From: Thermoplasmata archaeon UBA61 | GTDB taxonomy: Archaea > Thermoplasmatota > Thermoplasmata > Lutacidiplasmatales > UBA184 | Direction: 5' to 3' | NCBI GenBank assembly: GCA_002503985.1 | Contig: DASW01000002.1 | Location: 1 to 64,000, forward strand | DNA length: 64,000 bases | Part shown: piece by piece, positions 52,277-63,063 of the stretch | Position numbering within the stretch: the first letter of the stretch is position 1 | Layout: each line of letters opens with the position of its first letter | Notes under the pieces: model-generated | Seen by the model: the letters and a program-made list of their open reading frames with translations, nothing else | What the model was told of the DNA's origin: nothing | The model's database searches: none | Made by a program: the position numbers and the translations under genes

Positions 52277-54019
52277 ATGATCACGCTGCAGGAGGCCTTC
52301 GCCCTCGTCGAACGGGGAGAGCTAGACGCGTTCGGTCGTGACAAGATCGAGATTCCCGAGCGGTTCAACTGGGCCCACGAGGTCTTCGAAGGTCGTCACC
52401 TGAAGCGAGAACCGGACCGTCCCGCGCTCGTGTGGGCGGACGACCGAGACCACGAGCTGCGCCTCACGTACCGGGAATTCGTCGAGGCGGGGAACCGTCT
52501 CCTCAACCTGCTCCGTCGGCTCGGGCTCAAGGAGAAGCAACCGCTCTTCGTGATGCTGCCGGTCTACCCGGAGGTCTGGCTCAGCTACTATGCCGCAATC
52601 AAGGGCGGCTTCGTCCTCGTCCCCGCCGCCACGATCCTGTCCCCCTCGGACATCGAGTACCGGTTCAAGCAGCTCCGACCCGGGGCCGTCCTCGCCGACC
52701 CGGTGAGCGCCAAGAAGATCGACTGGGCCGAGATGTCCACCGGTCAACCCATCCCGATCAAGCTCATCACCGGAGGGGTACGACCCGGCTGGACGTCGGT
52801 GGACGCGAGCCGAACGGAGCCTACGGAGGCTTCCCCGGCCGCCACTCGTTCGAGCGACCCGCTGTTCCTGTTCTTTACTTCCGGGACCACCGGGCTACCG
52901 AAGATCGTGACCCACACGCACACGAGCTATCCCATCGGCCATCTGACCACTTCGGCCTGGGTAGGGGTGAAGCCCGGGGATGTCCACTCGAACATCAGCC
53001 AAGCGGGATGGGCCAAGTTCGCGTGGAGCTCGTTCTTCGCGCCGTGGAACGTCGGAGCCACGTCCTTCTCATTCTACTACTCGGGTCGGTTCGACCCCCG
53101 GCACCAGCTGCAAGCCCTCCAGGACCACGGAGTGACCACCTTCTGCGCTCCCCCGACGGTCTGGCGGATGTTCATCCTCGAGGACCTGTCGAAGTACCGC
53201 TTCCGTTTCCGAGAGTGCGTGAGCGCCGGCGAGCCTCTGAACCCGGAGGTCATCGACGCTTGGCGCAAGGCGACCGGCGTCACGCTGCGGGACGGCTACG
53301 GCCAGTCCGAGTCGACCCTGATGGTGGGCAACCTTCCGGGCCGCGAGATCAAGGCGGGGTCGGTGGGCTTCCCGTCGTTCCTCTACGACGTGCGGGTCGT
53401 GGACGAGCACGGCGTCGAGGCGAAGCCCGAGAAGGAGGGGAACATCGCGGTCCATCTCCCGTCGCATCCCCCCGGGCTCTTCGTCGGCTACCTCGGAGCC
53501 TCCCCGGAGGTCACCGCGAAGGCGTTCCGAGGGGAGTGGTACTTCACGGGGGACCGCGCCTATCGGGACGCCGACGGTCGCTTCTGGTTCGTGGGTCGAG
53601 CGGACGACGTGATCAAGTCGTCGGACTACCGCATCGGACCGTTCGAGGTCGAGAGCGCCCTCGCGGAGCACCCGGCCGTGGCCGAGGCCGCCGTCATCGG
53701 AAGTCCGGACCCTATCCGTGGGGCCCTCGTCAAGGCGTTCGTCATCCTGAAGCCCGGACAGGTCCCGTCCCGGGAACTGGCCCGCGACATGTTCCTGTTC
53801 TGCCGGACCCGCCTGGCGCACTACAAGATCCCGCGGATCCTCGAGTTCTGCCCCGAGCTCCCGAAGACTATCAGCGGCAAGATCCGTCGGACCGAGCTCC
53901 GCACGACGGAAACGGAGACCCGGAAGCGCAAGGAGCACCTCCCGAACGAGTTCCTCTACGCGGACGTCGTGAAGACCGAGGAGTCCCGGCCGGCGGGGTC
54001 CGCCCCGTCGGCCCCCTGA
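52277..54019 (+). CDS. AMP-forming acyl-CoA synthetase
   Basis: A 580-residue ANL-family ligase that activates a carboxylic acid to its acyl-CoA through an acyl-AMP. The phosphate loop is FFTSGTTGLPK near 197-207, then GYGQSES near 341, GEWYFTGDRAYRD near 421, and the C-terminal lysine loop PKTISGKIRR near 533-542. Its layout is closest to medium-chain acyl-CoA synthetases (ACSM type). It may feed the acyl-CoA dehydrogenase at 6.3 kb. The exact acid is unknown. Confidence 0.9.
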   Translation: MITLQEAFALVERGELDAFGRDKIEIPERFNWAHEVFEGRHLKREPDRPALVWADDRDHELRLTYREFVEAGNRLLNLLRRLGLKEKQPLFVMLPVYPEVWLSYYAAIKGGFVLVPAATILSPSDIEYRFKQLRPGAVLADPVSAKKIDWAEMSTGQPIPIKLITGGVRPGWTSVDASRTEPTEASPAATRSSDPLFLFFTSGTTGLPKIVTHTHTSYPIGHLTTSAWVGVKPGDVHSNISQAGWAKFAWSSFFAPWNVGATSFSFYYSGRFDPRHQLQALQDHGVTTFCAPPTVWRMFILEDLSKYRFRFRECVSAGEPLNPEVIDAWRKATGVTLRDGYGQSESTLMVGNLPGREIKAGSVGFPSFLYDVRVVDEHGVEAKPEKEGNIAVHLPSHPPGLFVGYLGASPEVTAKAFRGEWYFTGDRAYRDADGRFWFVGRADDVIKSSDYRIGPFEVESALAEHPAVAEAAVIGSPDPIRGALVKAFVILKPGQVPSRELARDMFLFCRTRLAHYKIPRILEFCPELPKTISGKIRRTELRTTETETRKRKEHLPNEFLYADVVKTEESRPAGSAPSAP

Positions 54020-54088
54020 GACGGACCCGACGAATTCCCGAGACGACCTTTCTTATCCCAGGAAGGCGCGTCTCATCCGCGGACCGCT

Positions 54089-54517
54089 ATGAACGACCCG
54101 GGTCCGTACTATCGACCCCAGGGCATGGGATACCGACGGCCGCCCCGTCGCTTCCACTGGCTTCCTGTCATCATCGGGGGGGTTTTCGTCGCCGTCGCGC
54201 TCCTGATACTGCTGATCCTGTTCTACCCGGCTTCGTTTGGGCTCGCGACCCCCTCCTCCCCGTACGGCTTCGGTCGCTTCGGGGGCGTGTGGGTCCTCTT
54301 GTTCATCCTGATCGTGGTGTTCTTCATGGTGCGGGTTGCGTTTTGGAGCACGCGCGCGAGCCGCTACGGCCGGCGGAACAACTCGGACTCCTCCGGAGGG
54401 TACGGTCCGAACCGGCCGGCGATGGTCGCTCGGATGCGCTACGCTCGCGGGGAGATCACCCGGGAGCAGTACGACCAGATCATGAAGGACCTCGGTCGCC
54501 CTCCGGGCTCTCCCTGA
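54089..54517 (+). CDS. membrane protein with C-terminal SHOCT domain
   Basis: A 142-residue protein with an N-terminal Tyr/Arg/Pro-rich part, two hydrophobic segments (WLPVIIGGVFVAVALLILLI at about 24-43 and GVWVLLFILIVVFFMVRVAFW at about 66-86) and a C-terminal SHOCT motif (MRYARGEITREQYDQIMKDL, about 116-135). SHOCT is a short helical oligomerisation element found in small membrane proteins. A TATA-like CTTATCC lies about 32 bases before the ATG. Confidence 0.75.
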   Translation: MNDPGPYYRPQGMGYRRPPRRFHWLPVIIGGVFVAVALLILLILFYPASFGLATPSSPYGFGRFGGVWVLLFILIVVFFMVRVAFWSTRASRYGRRNNSDSSGGYGPNRPAMVARMRYARGEITREQYDQIMKDLGRPPGSP

Positions 54518-54563
54518 CGAGCGCTGGGTGCCCGACGCCGGGCACCCAGAGCCTTCCCGCGGC

Positions 54564-56183
<1,620 letters not shown>

Positions 56184-56283
56184 GGTAATTGGGATTCGCC
56201 AAGGGGCCTATCCGTTTCGTGAAATCGCGTTGATACGGAGTTAAATACCGCCGCTCGGCCTGAATTGCTACGAGAGGAACATC

Positions 56284-58377
56284 ATGTCCCCCGACCGGGT
56301 CGAACGACACCCCATCCTAGAGGTGCCGGCCCACCCCGAGATAGTGGAGTTCACCTTCGACGGGCGGAAGCTCGAGGGGCGGAAGTCCGAGATGATCTCC
56401 TCGGCTCTGTTCGCCAACGGGATCCAGGTCTTCGGCCGGCATCGTCGCGACGGCTCGCCGCAGGGGATCTTCTGCGCGAACGGGCAGTGCGCCCAGTGCT
56501 TGGTGCTCGCGGACGGCCTCCCGGTCAAGGCGTGCATTACTCCCGTGCATCCCGACATGGACGTCCGTCCCATCGAGGGGCTGCCCGAGCTGATGGCGGA
56601 CGATGCGCCCGTCTATCTCCGACGGGAGATCCCCGAGGTCGAGACCGACGTGCTGGTCGTCGGGGGCGGTCCGGCGGGATTGATGGCCGTCACCGAGCTG
56701 GGCGCAAAGGGAGTGCGGTGCGTCCTCTGCGATGATAAGCAAGTGCTCGGCGGAAAGCTGAGCCTCCAGACCCACAATTTCTTCGGCTCGGTCGACGACT
56801 GCTATGCCGGCGTTCGCGGAACCGACATCGGTCGAATCCTCGAACAACAGGCGCGAGCCCAGAAGACGGTCGACCTGTGGACCGATTCCCCCGTCGTGGG
56901 AGTGTTCCAGGACGGCATGGTCGGAGTGTTGAAGCAGGGCCACTTCACGGTCGTCCGTCCGAAATCGATGCTCGTCGCCGCCGGCGCGCGGGAGAAGGCC
57001 CTCGCGTTCGCGGGGGCGGACCTCCCGGGGGTCTACGGAGCTGGCGCCTTCCAGACGCTCGTCAACCGGGACCTCGTCAAGCCCTCTCGTCGGCTGTTCA
57101 TCGTCGGCGGCGGGAACGTCGGTCTGATCGTAGCATACCAGGCCCTCCAAGCCGGCATCGACGTCGTCGGCCTTGCCGAGGTCCTGCCCGAGTGCGGGGG
57201 ATACAAGGTGCATCGGGACAAGATCCTGCGACTTGGCGTGCCGGTCTACACCTCGCACACGGTGCTGCGGGCCGAAGGAACCGACCGGGTCGAGCGCGTG
57301 ATCATCGCCCGGGTGGACGCGAAGTTCCGGCCGATCCCCGGGTCCGAGCTCGCATTCGAGGTGGACACCGTACTGGTCGCGGTCGGCCTCTCCTCCGTCA
57401 ACGAGCTGTTCGAGGAAGGGCGGCGGCTCGGCATGAAGGTCTACTCCGCCGGGGATTCCCAGGAGATCGCCGAAGCGTCGGCCGCGATGTTCTCCGGGAA
57501 GATCGTGGCGCGGAAGATCCTGCAGGACATGGGATTCTCCGCCGAGATCCCTTCCGAGTGGCTCAGGATCCAGGCGATGTTGCGCTCGCACCCGGGACCC
57601 GCGCTGGGCTTCTATCCTCCCCCGCGCGAGATGAACGTGTATCCGATCCTGCGGTGCTCCCAGGACATCCCGTGCAACCCCTGCACGGACGTCTGCATCA
57701 CGGACGGGATCACGATCCCCGAAGGGAATCTCCTCGGGCGGCCACAGCTCGTGGGAGACTGCGTGGGTTGCCTCAAGTGCGTGGCAATCTGCCCGGGCTG
57801 CGCGATCAGCCTCGTCGACAAGCGCCACGACCCCTCGGCGACGGTGGCCCGCGTCACGATCCCGTGGGAGATGCCCGAGGAGCTCGTGCAGGTCGGTCAA
57901 GAGGTTCCGACGACCGGCAACGAAGGCGAGATAGTCGGCACGGGCAAGGTGGTCCGGATCCTATCGGGTAAGTCCCTGAACCGGCGCCGATTGATGGTGC
58001 TCGAAGTGCCGTTCGCCGACGCGGAGAAGGTGGCAGGCGTCCGGATCCGGTCGCCGGAAACCCCGGCCGTTCCGGAGTTCGTGCCGCCGGTGACCGACGA
58101 CGAGGTGATCGTCTGTCGCTGCGAGCGGATCACGAAGCAGATGATCGTGGACTACCTCGAGAACACGGGCAGCCGGGACTTCAACGCCGTCAAGGCCGCG
58201 CTGCGAAGTGGGATGGGACCCTGCGGGGGAAAGACGTGCGCGGAGCTGACCGCGCGAATCTTCCGCGAGCTCGGAGTGGACCTGAAGGCCGTCACACCGC
58301 CGGTGCATCGGCCGTTCACCCAGGAAGTCCCGATGAAAGCGTTCCTGGTGGAAAGTGAAGGCAGCAACCGAGTTTGA
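56284..58377 (+). CDS. proline dehydrogenase-like alpha subunit with fused ferredoxin and BFD domains
   Basis: A 697-residue multi-domain flavoprotein. An N-terminal [2Fe-2S] domain has GIFCANGQCAQCLV and KACIT. An FAD/NAD(P)-binding reductase spans about 118-430 with VLVVGGGPAGLMAV and FIVGGGNVGLIVA. A 4Fe-4S ferredoxin follows (IPCNPCTDVC and CVGCLKCVAICPGC, about 461-510), and a BFD-like [2Fe-2S] domain near 605-660 with VCRCERIT and MGPCGGKTC. In archaeal proline dehydrogenases such parts are often separate subunits. The divergent pruA points to proline. Related complexes oxidise opines, hydroxyproline or sarcosine. It overlaps the beta subunit by 23 bases. Confidence 0.85.
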   Translation: MSPDRVERHPILEVPAHPEIVEFTFDGRKLEGRKSEMISSALFANGIQVFGRHRRDGSPQGIFCANGQCAQCLVLADGLPVKACITPVHPDMDVRPIEGLPELMADDAPVYLRREIPEVETDVLVVGGGPAGLMAVTELGAKGVRCVLCDDKQVLGGKLSLQTHNFFGSVDDCYAGVRGTDIGRILEQQARAQKTVDLWTDSPVVGVFQDGMVGVLKQGHFTVVRPKSMLVAAGAREKALAFAGADLPGVYGAGAFQTLVNRDLVKPSRRLFIVGGGNVGLIVAYQALQAGIDVVGLAEVLPECGGYKVHRDKILRLGVPVYTSHTVLRAEGTDRVERVIIARVDAKFRPIPGSELAFEVDTVLVAVGLSSVNELFEEGRRLGMKVYSAGDSQEIAEASAAMFSGKIVARKILQDMGFSAEIPSEWLRIQAMLRSHPGPALGFYPPPREMNVYPILRCSQDIPCNPCTDVCITDGITIPEGNLLGRPQLVGDCVGCLKCVAICPGCAISLVDKRHDPSATVARVTIPWEMPEELVQVGQEVPTTGNEGEIVGTGKVVRILSGKSLNRRRLMVLEVPFADAEKVAGVRIRSPETPAVPEFVPPVTDDEVIVCRCERITKQMIVDYLENTGSRDFNAVKAALRSGMGPCGGKTCAELTARIFRELGVDLKAVTPPVHRPFTQEVPMKAFLVESEGSNRV

Positions 58378-59527
58378 TGCCATCGTCATCGGCGCGGGGT
58401 CGGTCGGGAATCCCACCGCCTACTTCCTCGCCCGCGAGGGATTCCGGATGCTCGTGCTGGACGAGCTGTCGTCCTCCGGGCAAGGGCAGAACAAGGCCGC
58501 GATCGGAGGGGTTCGCGCAACCCACTCGGACCCCGCGAAGATCCGGCTCTGCCAGCAAAGCCTAGAGATCTTCTCTCATTGGAAGGAATCCACCGGCACG
58601 GACATCGGCTGGAAGAAGGGCGGATACTGCTTCCCGGCGTTCACCGAGAAGGTCGAAACGACCATCAAGGGATTGCTCCCGGTCCAAAAGAAGTTCCGGC
58701 TCAACATCGACTGGCTCGACGCGGAGGGCATCCAGAAAGTCGTGACCGGGATCAGCCCGGACGGACTGAGGGGTGGGACATACTCGCCCGACGACGGACA
58801 GGTGAGCCCGCTACTCGCCGCGGAGTCGTTCACCCGAGAAGCGGTCCGGCTGGGCGCCGTGTACCGCTACCGAGAACCGGTGAAGTCCCTGGTCCTGAAC
58901 GGGAACGCCGTCGTGGGGGTCCGCACGGAAAAGGGGGAGTACCGGGCTCCGACCGTGATCAACGCGTCGGGCGTGAACGCGACCGGGCTCTGCCAGATGG
59001 CGGGCCTGAACATCCCGATCCTGCCCGACAGCCACGAAGGCGGGATCTCCGCTCCCGTCCAGCAGTTCCTCGACCCTCTCGTCGTCGACCTCCGGCCCGG
59101 ACCCGAAGGCAAGACCATCAACTTCTACTTCGGGCAGGACGCGAACGGCCAGATCATCTTCTGCTACACCCCGAAAGTGCCGATCTCCGGAACGAATCGG
59201 AACTCGACCTACGAGTTCATGCCGATCATCGCAGCGCGCCTGGTCGAGGTCATCCCCCGATTGAAGAACCTGACGATCCGGCGGGTCTGGCGCGGGCTCT
59301 ACCCCATGACCCCCGATGGCAGCCCCGTCGTGGGGAAGGCACCGAACGTCGAGGGGTTCGTGTTGGGAGTTGGGATGTGCGGGCAGGGGTTCATGCTCGG
59401 ACCCGGGGTGGGGTTGAATCTCGCCTCTCTCGTCGCCCACGGGAAACCGGTGGTCGACCGCGAGGTGTTCGACCTGCTCAGCCCCGCGCGGGACCTCTAC
59501 GCCGGCAAGAAAGAAGCGTTGAAGTGA
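58355..59527 (+). CDS. proline dehydrogenase-like beta subunit (DAO-family FAD protein)
   Basis: A 390-residue DAO-fold flavoprotein, the likely substrate-oxidising subunit. The FAD motif is DAIVIGAGSVGNPTAYFLA near 8-26, with GQGQNKAAIGGVRATHS near 42-58, the second nucleotide stretch VINASGVNATGL near 200, and MTPDGSPVVGKAP near 318. It resembles sarcosine oxidase beta and archaeal proline dehydrogenase beta. It begins with GTG inside the alpha-subunit gene, so translation is coupled. The partner pruA across the promoter suggests L-proline as substrate. Confidence 0.86.
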   Translation: MKAATEFDAIVIGAGSVGNPTAYFLAREGFRMLVLDELSSSGQGQNKAAIGGVRATHSDPAKIRLCQQSLEIFSHWKESTGTDIGWKKGGYCFPAFTEKVETTIKGLLPVQKKFRLNIDWLDAEGIQKVVTGISPDGLRGGTYSPDDGQVSPLLAAESFTREAVRLGAVYRYREPVKSLVLNGNAVVGVRTEKGEYRAPTVINASGVNATGLCQMAGLNIPILPDSHEGGISAPVQQFLDPLVVDLRPGPEGKTINFYFGQDANGQIIFCYTPKVPISGTNRNSTYEFMPIIAARLVEVIPRLKNLTIRRVWRGLYPMTPDGSPVVGKAPNVEGFVLGVGMCGQGFMLGPGVGLNLASLVAHGKPVVDREVFDLLSPARDLYAGKKEALK

Positions 59528-59551
59528 CCCGCCCGCCGGGTCCGCACGACG

Positions 59552-60460
59552 CTAGGCCAATCCGGAGCCCGCGGAAGGTTCGGGTACGAGGGCCGGGACG
59601 TTCCGGCGAGACCATCGAGCGGAGAGCGCTTGCCCCGCCCGGACCGCCACGTAGATGGCGAACGCGATGCTCACGATGAAGAAGCTCGCGGGGTACTGGG
59701 CGTAGAACTGGACGAAGAGCCCTACCCAAGTCGCGAACAGCGCCACGAGGACCGAGGCCACTACGGCATACAACGGCCTCTTGGTCAGCCGAACGGCGAC
59801 GGCGGCGGGAGTGACCATCAGGGCGAAGATGAGCAGAACGCCGATGACCTGGACCGCGATCGAGATCGCCACCGCGAGCAGGATCATGAACGTGAGCCCA
59901 AGGGCGAGCATCGGCATCCCCTTCGCCTCGGCCACGTCCTCGTCGAGCGAGGCGAAGAGGAGCCGACGGTAGATCAGCACCATCACCGCCAGGACCACCA
60001 CGCTGGCCTCGAGGGTGAAGATCACGCCGGCGTTGCTGATCCCCAGGATCTCTCCGAACAGGATGGAATAGGCTTCGGTCGCGTATCCGGTGTACAGGTT
60101 GATGAACAGCAAGCCCAGCCCGAGCATGAACGCGAGCACGGTCCCGATCTCGATATCTCGGTTCGAGGCCCGTCGGCCGAGCAAGCCCATGCCGGTGGCC
60201 CCGGAGGTCGTGAACAGCAGGAGACCGTACACCGGGTTCACCCCGAACAGCACGGCACCGGCGGCCCCGGAGAAGCCCACGTGGCCGAGAGCGTGCGTGG
60301 CGAACGCCAGGCGACGAACCACGACAAAGTAGCCGATGATCCCGGCGACGATGGCGATGATCGTCCCCGCCTCGAAGGCGTTGCGCATGAAGCTGAACTC
60401 CCACATCGTGCGGAGGTCGGTGATCAAGTTCCAGCTGAACGCGGCCCCACCCCCGGTCAT
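59552..60460 (-). CDS. znuB: zinc/manganese ABC transporter permease
   Basis: A 302-residue integral membrane subunit of the ABC-3 family with about eight hydrophobic segments. ATHALGHVGFSGAAGAVLFG near 55-74 and FGEILGISNAGV near 137-148 are typical, and LDEDVAEAKGMP near 172 is the coupling region. It imports Zn or Mn with ZnuC and ZnuA. It overlaps the ATPase gene by 4 bases and is the last gene of the operon. Confidence 0.93.
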   Translation of the reverse strand: MTGGGAAFSWNLITDLRTMWEFSFMRNAFEAGTIIAIVAGIIGYFVVVRRLAFATHALGHVGFSGAAGAVLFGVNPVYGLLLFTTSGATGMGLLGRRASNRDIEIGTVLAFMLGLGLLFINLYTGYATEAYSILFGEILGISNAGVIFTLEASVVVLAVMVLIYRRLLFASLDEDVAEAKGMPMLALGLTFMILLAVAISIAVQVIGVLLIFALMVTPAAVAVRLTKRPLYAVVASVLVALFATWVGLFVQFYAQYPASFFIVSIAFAIYVAVRAGQALSARWSRRNVPALVPEPSAGSGLA

Positions 60461-61284
60461 CCGTTCTCACCTCCGTGGATGTCCTCGCCACCGACGATCA
60501 CGATGTTGTTCCGGGAGTCGTGGAGCACCTCTACCGGGACCCCATACAGCTCGGTGAGAGAGGTGGACGTGAGGACCTCCTCCGGCGGGCCGGTGGCCAC
60601 GCTGCCGTTGGCGATGTAGATCACCTTGTCGAGACACTGGATGAGGGGGTTGATGTCGTGCGCCACGAGTAGGGTCGTGACGTGACGGGACTGGACCAAT
60701 CCGTGGATGACCTCCACCAGGTCCCGGCTCCGCCGCAGGTCGAGGTTCGAAAGGGGCTCGTCCAGCAGCAGCATCTCCGGGTTGCCCACGAGCGCCTCGG
60801 CGAGGAACACTCGCTGCAACTCACCGCCGGACAACGAGCCGAGGGACTTGGGTCCGAGCTCGGCCGCACCGACCGCTTCGAGCGCCTCGGCCGCGGCATC
60901 TCTCTCCGCGCGGACCGAGAACCCGGGTCCCCACTTCGTTCCTGAGACGCCCAGACGCACTAGGGTATCCGCTGCCACGTGGGTCTCGTTGTCGATGGTG
61001 TGGCGCTGAGGAACGTAGCCAATCCTTCGGTTCCCTCGTCGGGGCGGGGCACCGAAGACGGTGAGCGTACCCCCCAGGGGCCGTTGGAGCCCGAGCAGCA
61101 GGCGGAACAGGGTCGTCTTCCCCGCTCCGTTGGGACCGATGACCGCGACGAACTCTCCGCGACTGACCTCGATGCTGGCGTCCCGCCAGACGACCTTGTC
61201 TTGGTACCCCACGTCGAGGTGGTCGGCTCGAATGATCTCCGGGCTCCGGGCGCCCGGTTGTCGTAGACCGGAGGTTTCGCTCAT
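60457..61284 (-). CDS. znuC: zinc/manganese ABC transporter ATP-binding protein
   Basis: A 275-residue ATPase with Walker A GPNGAGKTT near 50, the Q-loop in IGYVPQRH, signature LSGGELQRV near 150, Walker B MLLLDEP near 170 and the H-loop in LLVAHD. It powers metal uptake by the permease encoded downstream. It starts 6 bases after the binding-protein stop. Confidence 0.95.
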   Translation of the reverse strand: MSETSGLRQPGARSPEIIRADHLDVGYQDKVVWRDASIEVSRGEFVAVIGPNGAGKTTLFRLLLGLQRPLGGTLTVFGAPPRRGNRRIGYVPQRHTIDNETHVAADTLVRLGVSGTKWGPGFSVRAERDAAAEALEAVGAAELGPKSLGSLSGGELQRVFLAEALVGNPEMLLLDEPLSNLDLRRSRDLVEVIHGLVQSRHVTTLLVAHDINPLIQCLDKVIYIANGSVATGPPEEVLTSTSLTELYGVPVEVLHDSRNNIVIVGGEDIHGGENG

Positions 61285-61290
61285 CGCGGG

Positions 61291-62361
61291 TCACTGCCCC
61301 AGGGCCTTCGAGTTCAGCGCGTTCTCCAACTGCAGGTATTCCGCGTTCATCCAGACCTGGAACGGCACGTCGGGCGGTTGGATGGTCTCGGTCACACCGA
61401 CGACGGTGACATTGTTCTCGGCGGCGATGGCCTTCATGTTGCTCGTGATGGGCGTGACGGTCTGTTCGTTGTAGACGAGCACGGAGACCTTCCCGCTCTC
61501 GAGCTGGCACTGGAATTGCACCACGCTCTGGGCAGGAGGGTCGTTCCCCTCGGCGATCGCCTCCATGAATGCCGGAGGTGAGACGAGGTCGAGGTGCGTG
61601 TAGTTCGCGAGGTAAACAAAGATGCTCTCGGTGGAGGCGACCTCGGTACCGGCGAACTGGGACCGGATCTCGGCGGCCCGCCCGTAGAGCTGTCCCAGCG
61701 AGACGTTCAGGGCGGCGTAGTTCGCCTGGAAGTAGCTGGTGGACTGGGGCTGGATGGTCACGAGGTCCGAGTACATCGCCGCCACGCTGTTGTTCACGTA
61801 CACGGGGTTGTACCACATGTGCGGGTTTCCGGTAACGATGCCCCCGGTGACGCTCACCCCGTTCAACGTGCCGACATTCAGGACCACCTGGTTGGGGTTG
61901 TCGTCGGCGGCAATCAACTGGAGGGCCCAGTCATCGTACCCGACGCCGTTGACGATCACGAGCTGCGCGTTGGAGATGGCAATCGCGTCGGAGCTGTTCA
62001 CTTGGTATTCGTGCGGGTCGGCGTTCGGGTCCGTCACGATGCTCAGGACCGAGGTGTGGTTACCCCCGAGCTGGGACATCAGGCTACCCCAGAAGTTCTC
62101 GGCGGCCACTACTTGAATGACCCCATCCGTGGCGGCAGGGTGGAGCGAATGGGCTGGGGCGGACGAGCTGATGGCAGAATGGGCCGCCGCGCCGAGCGGG
62201 CCGGCGGCCGGATCGGCCGGCTGTGAGGGGCTGGCCTGGGTCGGAGTCATCGCCGCGCATGCCGAGCTGGGAGCGGTGCTCGAGTACACCTCGTACCCGA
62301 CCACTCCCGCCGCCACGATCACCACGGCAACGACCGCGGCGATCTTGGTCGAACTCTTCAC
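61291..62361 (-). CDS. znuA: zinc/manganese-binding protein of the ABC transporter
   Basis: A 356-residue cluster A-I solute-binding protein. The first 30 residues form an N-terminal hydrophobic anchor (IAAVVAVVIVAAGVVGYEV), followed by an Ala/Ser/Pro linker containing several His, and then the binding domain with the likely ligands in DPHEY (about 115) and NPHMWYNP (about 180). Where the third ligand is often His, the sequence reads STESIFVYL, and the last part has TETIQPP, so the metal site may include carboxylates. It starts 36 bases after the regulator gene and is probably co-transcribed. Confidence 0.9.
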   Translation of the reverse strand: MKSSTKIAAVVAVVIVAAGVVGYEVYSSTAPSSACAAMTPTQASPSQPADPAAGPLGAAAHSAISSSAPAHSLHPAATDGVIQVVAAENFWGSLMSQLGGNHTSVLSIVTDPNADPHEYQVNSSDAIAISNAQLVIVNGVGYDDWALQLIAADDNPNQVVLNVGTLNGVSVTGGIVTGNPHMWYNPVYVNNSVAAMYSDLVTIQPQSTSYFQANYAALNVSLGQLYGRAAEIRSQFAGTEVASTESIFVYLANYTHLDLVSPPAFMEAIAEGNDPPAQSVVQFQCQLESGKVSVLVYNEQTVTPITSNMKAIAAENNVTVVGVTETIQPPDVPFQVWMNAEYLQLENALNSKALGQ

Positions 62362-62397
62362 AACGCCTCCCTTCTCCCCCGCTCGGCGATCCTCTCG

Positions 62398-62829
62398 TCA
62401 GCTCGCCTTGCCCGAGGTGCGGCAGGGGGCAATGGGCGCCCCGTGAGGGCAGACGGAGGGGTGGCCCTCCGCGGCGCAGATCTTCTCCACCGTTCGGTGG
62501 CTCAGTGCGAGGTCCACCTCTCGGGCGGCCCGACACGTGGCCTCGACCGATAGGCCGGCGCGAGAGAACAAGCTCTCGGCCACGCGGTGATGACGTCGGT
62601 ATTCCTCAAGACAGGCGGCCCCCCGGGAAGTGAGGCGGCTCTTTCCCCGGAAGCGGGAGATCAATCCCCGCTCTTCGAGGGGCCCGAGGTGGGCGAGGGC
62701 AGAGGGTGGTCGCACGCGAAGGCCGGAGGCGATCTCCTTGAGGCTCGCTCCTCGGGACTCGCTCTGCCGCGTTGCGATAATCCGAAGGGCCTCGACTTGG
62801 CGATGGGTCAACTGTTGGAGGGTTTCCAC
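62398..62829 (-). CDS. DtxR/MntR-family metal-dependent regulator
   Basis: A 143-residue repressor. The winged helix (THRQVEALRIIA, then LKEIASGLRVRPPSALAHLGPLEERGLI) comes first, followed by the metal-sensing dimerisation region (RRHHRVAESLF, CRAAREVDLALSHRTVEKICAAEGHPSVCPHGAPI), whose Cys, His and Glu are the usual ligands. It lacks the SH3-like third domain. It leads the operon with znuA, znuC and znuB and probably shuts it off when metal is plentiful. A TATA element lies at about 62850-62858 and a palindrome just beyond it. Confidence 0.9.
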   Translation of the reverse strand: METLQQLTHRQVEALRIIATRQSESRGASLKEIASGLRVRPPSALAHLGPLEERGLISRFRGKSRLTSRGAACLEEYRRHHRVAESLFSRAGLSVEATCRAAREVDLALSHRTVEKICAAEGHPSVCPHGAPIAPCRTSGKAS

Positions 62830-62865
62830 GGACTTGGGAGAAATCGGCAGTATATATTGGCCACT

Positions 62866-62876
62866 CTAATTATTAG
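62866..62876. promoter_or_regulatory. palindrome, possible operator of the metal regulator
   Basis: CTAAT-T-ATTAG is an 11-base palindrome in one of the few AT-rich patches of the window. It lies just upstream (minus strand) of the regulator TATA element (TATATATTGG, 62851-62860). The place fits a metal-dependent repressor that blocks TBP or TFB access to its own operon. Confidence 0.5.
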
Positions 62877-63063
62877 GTATAGGCAAAATATGGACCAGGG
62901 TGCGAGCCCGAAGGAGGCATGCGGGGCAGACCGTCAGAGCGCCGAGGGTTGCGTGTCGCACGCGCCGCTGCCCGCACCGAACGCTTGATTTGCCGCAGGT
63001 CCTGTGACGAGCGACGCTCGACGACCCTGCGCGAGCGGGGGAAGCGGCGCAGAAGGAAAACCG

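Noticed and set aside
62890..62988. A 32-codon plus-strand frame beginning ATGGACCAGGG
   Set aside because: It has no ribosome-binding site, no clear TATA at proper distance and no recognisable features; the AT-rich patch beside it belongs to the divergent regulator promoter.
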